Assembly: GCF_900107395.1 (NCBI RefSeq)
Contig: NZ_FNPW01000007.1
Span: 124,001 to 188,000, forward strand
Direction: 5' to 3'
Length of the DNA stretch: 64,000 nucleotides
DNA from: Pseudomonas sp. NFIX28
GTDB taxonomy: Bacteria; Pseudomonadota; Gammaproteobacteria; Pseudomonadales; Pseudomonadaceae
Positions 58,939 through 64,000 of the stretch are shown here, piece after piece (within the stretch, counting starts at the first letter, position 1; every line of letters begins with the position of its first letter). The translations under genes were made by a program, and so were the position numbers. The notes under the pieces were generated by a model, which was given only the letters and a program-made list of their open reading frames with translations, was not told where the DNA came from and searched no databases.

Positions 58939-60321
58939 ATGCTCGACGCCATTCGTTGGGATACCGATCTGATCCGCCGTTACGACCTGGCGGGACCACG
59001 CTACACCTCCTACCCGACCGCTGTGCAATTCCACAGCCAGGTGGGCACTTTCGACTTGCTCCACGCCCTGCGCGAAAGCCGCAAGGCGCTGCGTCCGCTG
59101 TCGCTATATGTGCATGTACCGTTCTGCGCGAACATCTGCTACTACTGCGCCTGCAACAAAGTCATCACCAAGGACCGCGGCCGCGCCCTGCCCTACCTGC
59201 AACGCCTGGAGCAGGAAATCCAGCTGATCGCCTGTCATCTCGACCCCGGCCAGAAGGTCGAGCAACTGCATTTCGGCGGCGGCACCCCGACCTTTCTCAG
59301 CCATGACGAACTGCGACAACTGATGGGCCATCTGCGCCAGCATTTCAACCTGCTGGACGACGACTCGGGCGACTACGGCATCGAGATCGACCCGCGCGAA
59401 GCCGACTGGTCGACCATGGGCCTGCTGCGCGAGCTGGGGTTCAATCGCGTCAGCATCGGCCTGCAGGACCTCGACCCGGCGGTGCAGCGCGCGGTCAATC
59501 GCCTGCAGAGCCTGGAGGAAACGCGCGCAGTGATCGAAGCAGCGCGCACCCTGCAATTTCGTTCGATCAACATCGACCTGATCTACGGCCTGCCAAAGCA
59601 GACGCCGGACAACTTCGCCCGCACGGTCGAGGAAGTCATCAACCTGCAGCCGGACCGGCTCTCGGTATTCAACTACGCGCATCTGCCAGAACGCTTCATG
59701 CCGCAACGACGGATCAACAGCCAGGAACTGCCGGCCCCAGCGGAAAAGCTGCAGATGCTGCAACGCACCATCGAGCAACTGACCGCCGCGGGTTATCGCT
59801 ATATCGGCATGGATCATTTCGCCCTGCCCGACGACGAACTGGCGATTGCCCAGGAAGAGTCGACCCTGCAGCGCAACTTCCAGGGCTACACCACTCATGG
59901 CCATTGCGACCTGATCGGCCTGGGCGTCTCGGCCATCAGCCAGATCGGCGATCTGTACTGCCAGAACAGCAGTGACCTGAACCAGTACCAGAACCTGCTG
60001 GGCGGCGCACAACTGGCTACCAGCCGCGGCCTGGTGTGCAATCAGGACGACCGCATCAGACGCGCGGTGATCCAGCAGTTGATCTGTAATTTCAGCCTCG
60101 ACTTCGAGGCCATCGAGCAACAGTTCAATATCGATTTTCGTGGTTACTTCGGCGAACTATGGCCGCAACTGCAAGCCATGGCCGAAGACGGACTGATCAA
60201 GCTGAACAACGAGGGCATCGAAGTCCTGCCGGCCGGGCGCCTGCTGGTACGTTCGGTGTGCATGGTGTTTGACACTTATCTGGAGCAGCAGAATCGACAG
60301 CGTTTTTCTCGGGTCATCTAA
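58939..60321 (+). CDS. hemN: Oxygen-independent coproporphyrinogen III oxidase HemN
   Basis: 460-residue radical SAM enzyme that makes protoporphyrinogen IX without oxygen. The 4Fe-4S motif CxxxCxxC is at Cys63, Cys67, Cys70 (PFCANICYYCAC), and HFGGGTPTFLS follows near 111. Length is standard. ATG at 58939 follows a GGGGGAA ribosome site. Anr should activate it through the perfect box upstream; haem supply then matches the demand of the cbb3 oxidases. Confidence 0.97.
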   Translation: MLDAIRWDTDLIRRYDLAGPRYTSYPTAVQFHSQVGTFDLLHALRESRKALRPLSLYVHVPFCANICYYCACNKVITKDRGRALPYLQRLEQEIQLIACHLDPGQKVEQLHFGGGTPTFLSHDELRQLMGHLRQHFNLLDDDSGDYGIEIDPREADWSTMGLLRELGFNRVSIGLQDLDPAVQRAVNRLQSLEETRAVIEAARTLQFRSINIDLIYGLPKQTPDNFARTVEEVINLQPDRLSVFNYAHLPERFMPQRRINSQELPAPAEKLQMLQRTIEQLTAAGYRYIGMDHFALPDDELAIAQEESTLQRNFQGYTTHGHCDLIGLGVSAISQIGDLYCQNSSDLNQYQNLLGGAQLATSRGLVCNQDDRIRRAVIQQLICNFSLDFEAIEQQFNIDFRGYFGELWPQLQAMAEDGLIKLNNEGIEVLPAGRLLVRSVCMVFDTYLEQQNRQRFSRVI

Positions 60322-60629
60322 CGCGCAACAAGCAGGAAACCGAACGCCGCGCGCGACAACTTGTCGCAGGCATCCGGCAAAGACTGTCGTCAGCGATAGA
60401 ACCCAGGCAAGCCTGATACTTGACGCCGAGACAATCGGCGAGCGCAAGTAATGGCCAGCGCTGGAAATACCTTGAACGGATTGCACGAGCGCAGCCTTTC
60501 CGCAGTGGCCTGGAGATCACAAACGGACACCTTTACGACTAAGCGCCAATACGGCACGGACTGGCCGGAACCTCCTCCCGTGAGTTACCCTTACGGCTTA
60601 TGTGTGTTTTCCCACAAGGATTCTATTGA
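60322..60629. other. Control region between hemN and anr
   Basis: 308 bp without a gene. A GCGAC-AACTT-GTCGC palindrome is at 60353-60367 and a hairpin CGCCGA/TCGGCG at 60424-60440. No ANR box is seen, so Anr may not be strongly self-regulated here. No clear hemN terminator. Confidence 0.55.
60353..60367. promoter_or_regulatory. RegA/RoxR-like palindrome between hemN and anr
   Basis: GCGAC-AACTT-GTCGC; with one extra inner base (GCGACA/TGTCGC offset) it is an inverted repeat like the ccoN and ccoG sites. It lies 32 bp after the hemN stop and 263 bp before anr. Confidence 0.45.
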
Positions 60630-61364
60630 ATGTCCGAGCCAGTAAAACTGCGCGCTCACAACCAGGCCCATTGCAAGGATTGCAGCCTGGCCCCCCTCTG
60701 CCTGCCACTTTCTCTGAATCTGGAAGACATGGATGCGCTGGACGAAATCGTTAAACGCGGCCGCCCACTGAAAAAAGGCGAATTCCTGTTTCGCCAGGGC
60801 GACGCCTTCGACTCCGTCTATGCAGTGCGCTCCGGTGCCCTGAAGACTTTCAGTCTCAGCGACGGCGGCGAAGAACAGATCACCGGTTTCCACCTGCCTA
60901 GCGAGCTGGTCGGCCTGTCCGGCATGGACACCGAGATCCACCCGGTCTCCGCCCAGGCCCTGGAAACCACGTCGGTTTGTGAAATCCCCTTCGAACGCCT
61001 CGACGAGCTGGCCCTGCAGTTGCCACAACTGCGACGCCAACTGATGCGGGTGATGAGCCGCGAGATCCGCGACGACCAGCAGATGATGCTGCTGCTGTCG
61101 AAAAAGACCGCCGACGAGCGTATCGCCACCTTCCTGGTCAACCTGTCGGCGCGCTTCCGCGCTCGCGGCTTCTCGGCCAATCAGTTCCGCTTGAGCATGT
61201 CGCGCAACGAAATCGGCAATTACCTGGGCCTGGCGGTGGAAACCGTGTCCCGGGTATTTACCCGCTTCCAGCAGAACGCGCTGATCGCCGCTGAAGGCAA
61301 AGAGGTGCACATTCTCGACCCGATCCAGCTGTGCGCCCTCGCCGGCGGCTCTCTGGAAGGCTGA
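60630..61364 (+). CDS. anr: Oxygen-sensing global regulator Anr (FNR family)
   Basis: 244-residue Crp/FNR-type activator. The four cluster ligands are Cys15, Cys18, Cys24 ([11 protein letters not shown]) and Cys117 (TTSVCEIP), so a 4Fe-4S oxygen sensor is intact. A cyclic-nucleotide-like domain ([14 protein letters not shown]) precedes the recognition helix, whose [11 protein letters not shown] segment with Glu, Ser and Arg reads TTGAT half-sites. It activates hemN, probably the first cco operon, and many other low-oxygen genes. ATG at 60630. Confidence 0.97.
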   Translation: MSEPVKLRAHNQAHCKDCSLAPLCLPLSLNLEDMDALDEIVKRGRPLKKGEFLFRQGDAFDSVYAVRSGALKTFSLSDGGEEQITGFHLPSELVGLSGMDTEIHPVSAQALETTSVCEIPFERLDELALQLPQLRRQLMRVMSREIRDDQQMMLLLSKKTADERIATFLVNLSARFRARGFSANQFRLSMSRNEIGNYLGLAVETVSRVFTRFQQNALIAAEGKEVHILDPIQLCALAGGSLEG

Positions 61365-61447
61365 GGCAGAGCCCCCGCCCGAGCCAAGCGGCTCGGTCGG
61401 GGCTATACTGGCGCGCTCCACTTCATGCCCGCCAGGACACCGCCACG

Positions 61448-61996
61448 ATGGCCTTCGACTCCTTCGACATCAAATCCCTGATCCGCCCCGTCATCGACTT
61501 CCCCAAGCCGGGCGTGATCTTCCGTGACATCACTCCCCTGTTCCAGTCGCCCAAGGCCTTGCGCCTGGTCGCCGACACCTTTGCCCAGCGTTATGTCGAA
61601 GAAGATTTCAGCCACATCGGCGCCATGGATGCGCGCGGTTTCCTGATCGGTTCGATCATTGCCTACCAATTGAACAAACCGCTGATCCTGTTCCGCAAGC
61701 AAGGCAAACTGCCCGCCGACGTGCTTGCCGAAGGCTATCAGACCGAATACGGCGAAGCCTTTCTCGAAGCTCATGCCGACAGCCTGTGCGAAGGTGATTC
61801 GGTGCTGATGTTCGATGACCTGATCGCCACCGGTGGCACCCTGATCGCCGCAGCCAATCTGGTGCGCCGCATGGGGGCCAAAGTCTACGAAGCCGCCGCC
61901 ATCATCGACTTGCCTGAGCTAGGCGGCTCGCAACGCCTGCAAGACATGGGCATTCCCACCTTCTGCCTGACCCAGTTCTCGCTGAGCGAGCGTTAA
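61448..61996 (+). CDS. apt: Adenine phosphoribosyltransferase
   Basis: 182-residue purine-salvage enzyme that makes AMP from adenine and PRPP. The PRPP-binding motif [18 protein letters not shown] is near 121-138, and [15 protein letters not shown] near 17-31 is the family N-terminal signature. Length is standard. ATG at 61448; the in-frame extension to 61331 overlaps the anr end and is not supported. Confidence 0.96.
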   Translation: MAFDSFDIKSLIRPVIDFPKPGVIFRDITPLFQSPKALRLVADTFAQRYVEEDFSHIGAMDARGFLIGSIIAYQLNKPLILFRKQGKLPADVLAEGYQTEYGEAFLEAHADSLCEGDSVLMFDDLIATGGTLIAAANLVRRMGAKVYEAAAIIDLPELGGSQRLQDMGIPTFCLTQFSLSER

Positions 61997-62028
61997 ATCG
62001 CCGCCACTTGGGTTGTCGGGCCGGCGCC

Positions 62029-62054
62029 ATCGCGAGCAAGCTTCGCTTCTACAG
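62029..62054. repeat. Single REP element after apt
   Basis: One arm of the same REP family as 45296-45321 (ATCGCGAGCAAGCTTCGC then TTCTACAG), with one base changed. No inverted partner is nearby. It lies between convergent apt and the acyl-CoA dehydrogenase gene. Confidence 0.72.
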
Positions 62055-62081
62055 AGATAGCGCCCCACGCCTTCTGCCGGC

Positions 62082-63230
62082 CTAGAGCCCCATCTGCTTG
62101 CTGATGATTTCGTTCATCACTTCCCGGGTGCCGCCGCCGATGGACAGGATACGGTTGTCGCGATACAGCCGCTCCACCAGGCTCTCACGCATATAGCCAA
62201 GCCCCCCGAGAATTTGCACGGCATCGTGGGTGATGCGGTCGGCGGTGTCGGTGGCGAAGTTCTTGGCCATGGAAATCTCCTTGATCACGCTCTGGCCCGC
62301 CGCCATTTTCGCGGCCTGGCGATAGGTGAACTCGCGGGACACCTCCAGCGCCGTCGCCATCTCCGCCAACCGATGCTTGATGACCTGGAACTTGCCGATG
62401 GGCTTGCCGAAGGCCTCACGCTCACGGGCCCACTTAAGGCTCTCCTCCAGCGCCAGCTGCGCGGTCATGTTGGCCATCAGGGCCAGCGCCAGGCGCTCGC
62501 TCTGGAAGTTGCCCATGATGCAGGCAAACCCCATGTTTTCGACGCCGATCAACTGGTTGGCCGGTACCCGGCAATCGTCAAAAGACAGCTCGGCGGTATC
62601 GGACGCCCACCAGCCCATTTTCTTCAGTTGCCGGCCGACGGTGAACCCTGGCGTGCCCTTGTCGATCAGCAGCAGGCTGATGCCGGCGAAACCTGGCTCG
62701 CCGGTACGCACCGCCACCGTATAGAAATCGGCGCGCACGCCACTGGTGATAAAGGTCTTGCTGCCGCTGACACGATAAAAATCGCCATCGCGCACTGCCC
62801 GGGTCTGCAGGTTGGCCACGTCCGAACCGCCGCCGGGCTCGGTGACCGCCAGGGCGCTGATCTTCTCCCCTGCCAGTACCTGCGGCACCACCCGCTGGCG
62901 AATCTCGGGCCGCGCCCATTTGACGACCGGCGGCAAACCGATGTCCAGCGAGCCCAGGCCCGCCACCAGGCCACCGGAGCCACAGCGCATCAATTCCTCG
63001 CTGGCGGCGATCTTGGCGAACAGATCGCCCTCATGGCTGCCCCCCAGGGCCTCGGGATAACCGATACCGAGGATGCCGGCCGCGCCGGCCTTGAGGTACA
63101 GCTCGCGGGGAAAGCCTTGCGCCTCCTCCCACTGATCGATGTCCGGGAGGATTTCCCGCTCGACGAAGCGTCGAACGCTGTCGCGGACCAACTGATGGCT
63201 AGGGTCGAAGTATTCCTGGCAGGCAGACAT
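62082..63230 (-). CDS. Acyl-CoA dehydrogenase
   Basis: 382-residue FAD enzyme catalysing alpha,beta-dehydrogenation of acyl-CoA. The FAD/substrate signature AVTEPGGGSDVANLQT is near 130, with SGSKTFITSG near 155; the catalytic Glu is in the YMRESLVERLYRDNRI segment near 355, before the final GGTREVMNEII motif. Chain length or branch specificity is not clear from sequence. ATG at 63230 follows GAGGAG with 7-nt spacing. A palindromic operator candidate lies 32 bp upstream. It is probably separate from fadBA control. Confidence 0.93.
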   Translation of the reverse strand: MSACQEYFDPSHQLVRDSVRRFVEREILPDIDQWEEAQGFPRELYLKAGAAGILGIGYPEALGGSHEGDLFAKIAASEELMRCGSGGLVAGLGSLDIGLPPVVKWARPEIRQRVVPQVLAGEKISALAVTEPGGGSDVANLQTRAVRDGDFYRVSGSKTFITSGVRADFYTVAVRTGEPGFAGISLLLIDKGTPGFTVGRQLKKMGWWASDTAELSFDDCRVPANQLIGVENMGFACIMGNFQSERLALALMANMTAQLALEESLKWAREREAFGKPIGKFQVIKHRLAEMATALEVSREFTYRQAAKMAAGQSVIKEISMAKNFATDTADRITHDAVQILGGLGYMRESLVERLYRDNRILSIGGGTREVMNEIISKQMGL

Positions 63231-63261
63231 CGGCAAGCTCCTCTGAAGGTTGAGGAAACTT

Positions 63262-63279
63262 ACCTAGCGCTTGCTTGGT
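63262..63279 (-). promoter_or_regulatory. Candidate TetR-type operator of the acyl-CoA dehydrogenase
   Basis: Inverted repeat ACC-x-AGC (63262-63268), 4-bp centre, GCT-x-GGT (63273-63279), 32 bp before the start codon. The form and spacing resemble TetR-family operators. The regulator is not in this window. Confidence 0.4.
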
Positions 63280-63373
63280 TTTCAAGAGAGGCCGCGTTCA
63301 GGCGATGGAACGCAATTAGAGAGCAAGCCCTTGGACCGAGCTTGCCTGCAACGACTGAAGCGGGCCGAAACGC

Positions 63374-63976
63374 TTACAGGGAGATCGGTTTGCGCCCGGC
63401 AAAGGAATGCGCCAGGGTGCCGCCGTCCACCAGCTCCAACTCGCCTCCCAAGGGCACGCCATGGGCGATACGCGAGGTGATCAGGCCTTTGTTGGTCAAT
63501 AGCTGGGCAATGTAATGGGCGGTCGCCTCGCCTTCCACCGTCGGGTTGGTGGCTAGGATCACCTCGGTGAAACTGCCCTGCTCCTCGATCCGCGCCAGTA
63601 ACTGGGGAATGCCGATGGCCTCCGGCCCCAAGCCGTCGAGAGGCGACAAGTGGCCCTTGAGCACGAAGTAACGACCGCGATAACCGGTCTGCTCCACCGC
63701 GTAGACGTCCATCGGCCCCTCGACCACGCACAGCAATGTGTCGTCACGGCGCGGATCGGCGCATTGCGGGCACAGGTCGTCCTCGGTCAGGGTACGACAC
63801 AGGCGGCAGTGCCCCACGCCTTCCATGGCCTGGCTCAACGCCTGGGCCAACCGCGTACCGCCGCTGCGGTCGCGCTCCAGCAGCTGCAAGGCCATGCGCT
63901 GGGCGGTTTTCTGACCCACGCCTGGCAAAGTGCGCAGGGCATCGATCAGTTGGCGAATCAGGGGGCTGAAGCTCAT
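63374..63976 (-). CDS. recR: Recombination mediator RecR
   Basis: 200-residue protein of the RecFOR pathway that helps load RecA on gapped DNA. Helix-hairpin-helix [20 protein letters not shown] near 13-32, a C4 zinc finger [16 protein letters not shown] near 57-72, and a Toprim domain ([12 protein letters not shown] near 83). Length is standard. ATG at 63976; the in-frame TTG at 63994 adds six residues. dnaX and a YbaB-type gene are expected to its right. Confidence 0.96.
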   Translation of the reverse strand: MSFSPLIRQLIDALRTLPGVGQKTAQRMALQLLERDRSGGTRLAQALSQAMEGVGHCRLCRTLTEDDLCPQCADPRRDDTLLCVVEGPMDVYAVEQTGYRGRYFVLKGHLSPLDGLGPEAIGIPQLLARIEEQGSFTEVILATNPTVEGEATAHYIAQLLTNKGLITSRIAHGVPLGGELELVDGGTLAHSFAGRKPISL

Positions 63977-64000
63977 GGGTAGAAAGTCCGACAAAACGAC

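Overview
The window is chromosomal DNA of a fluorescent-group Pseudomonas, probably P. fluorescens-like. The evidence is high GC, dense coding, REP-type repeats ending in a GTAGGAGCGA-like arm, and gene blocks that match from memory the P. aeruginosa PAO1 order lolC-PilZ-glpQ-sthA-apbE, gap-mfd-csiV-mtnP-nagZ-psrA-lexA-sulA-topA-fadA-fadB-usp-uup-slt, pdxB, tusA/acnA/aer, and cco-ccoGHIS-hemN-anr-apt-recR. No prophage, insertion sequence, CRISPR array, rRNA or tRNA was recognised.

Layout. 1-8.2 kb: a lipoprotein-release permease (cut by the window edge), an atypical PilZ protein, a glycerophosphodiesterase, soluble transhydrogenase, an ApbE flavin transferase, a citrate-type symporter and GapB-type GAPDH. 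8.5-17.2 kb: mfd, csiV, a SWIM/SNF2 helicase, methylthioinosine phosphorylase and nagZ. 17.3-23.7 kb: the PsrA regulator, the LexA/SulA SOS pair, two small unknown genes, topA and a DUF1653 gene. 23.7-28.7 kb: the fadBA beta-oxidation operon, a non-coding stretch with a possible sRNA, a small membrane protein and a universal stress protein. 28.7-38.3 kb: uup, slt, an MsbA-like exporter, a 59-residue protein with a structured leader, pdxB, a MATE pump and tusA. 38.3-45.2 kb: rlmM, acnA, a CPBP protease and the aerotaxis receptor aer. 45.3-61.4 kb: a respiratory block of a hydrolase, two tandem ccoNOQP operons for cbb3 oxidase, the ccoG-ccoH-ccoI-ccoS assembly genes, a SafE-like exporter, hemN and anr. 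61.4-64 kb: apt, an acyl-CoA dehydrogenase and recR.

How the genes work together. The 43-61 kb block serves low-oxygen life: Aer steers cells by redox state, two cbb3 isoenzymes respire at low oxygen, CcoG/H/I/S and the SafE-like protein supply copper and assembly, HemN makes haem without oxygen, and Anr senses oxygen. Two ANR boxes are visible, a perfect one at hemN and a one-mismatch one before the first ccoN. A second palindrome, GCGAC-N5-GTCGC, recurs before the second ccoN, ccoG and anr and resembles RegA/PrrA/RoxR-type redox-regulator sites. PsrA and fadBA form a fatty-acid-responsive unit; both carry a similar doubled operator. lexA-sulA has two SOS boxes.

Most of the window is ordinary core genome. 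The best leads are regulatory: the recurring RoxR/RegA-like palindrome, the matching PsrA tandem operators, an orphan terminator suggesting an sRNA downstream of the fadB promoter, and a leader with a 10-codon upstream ORF before a 59-residue protein.
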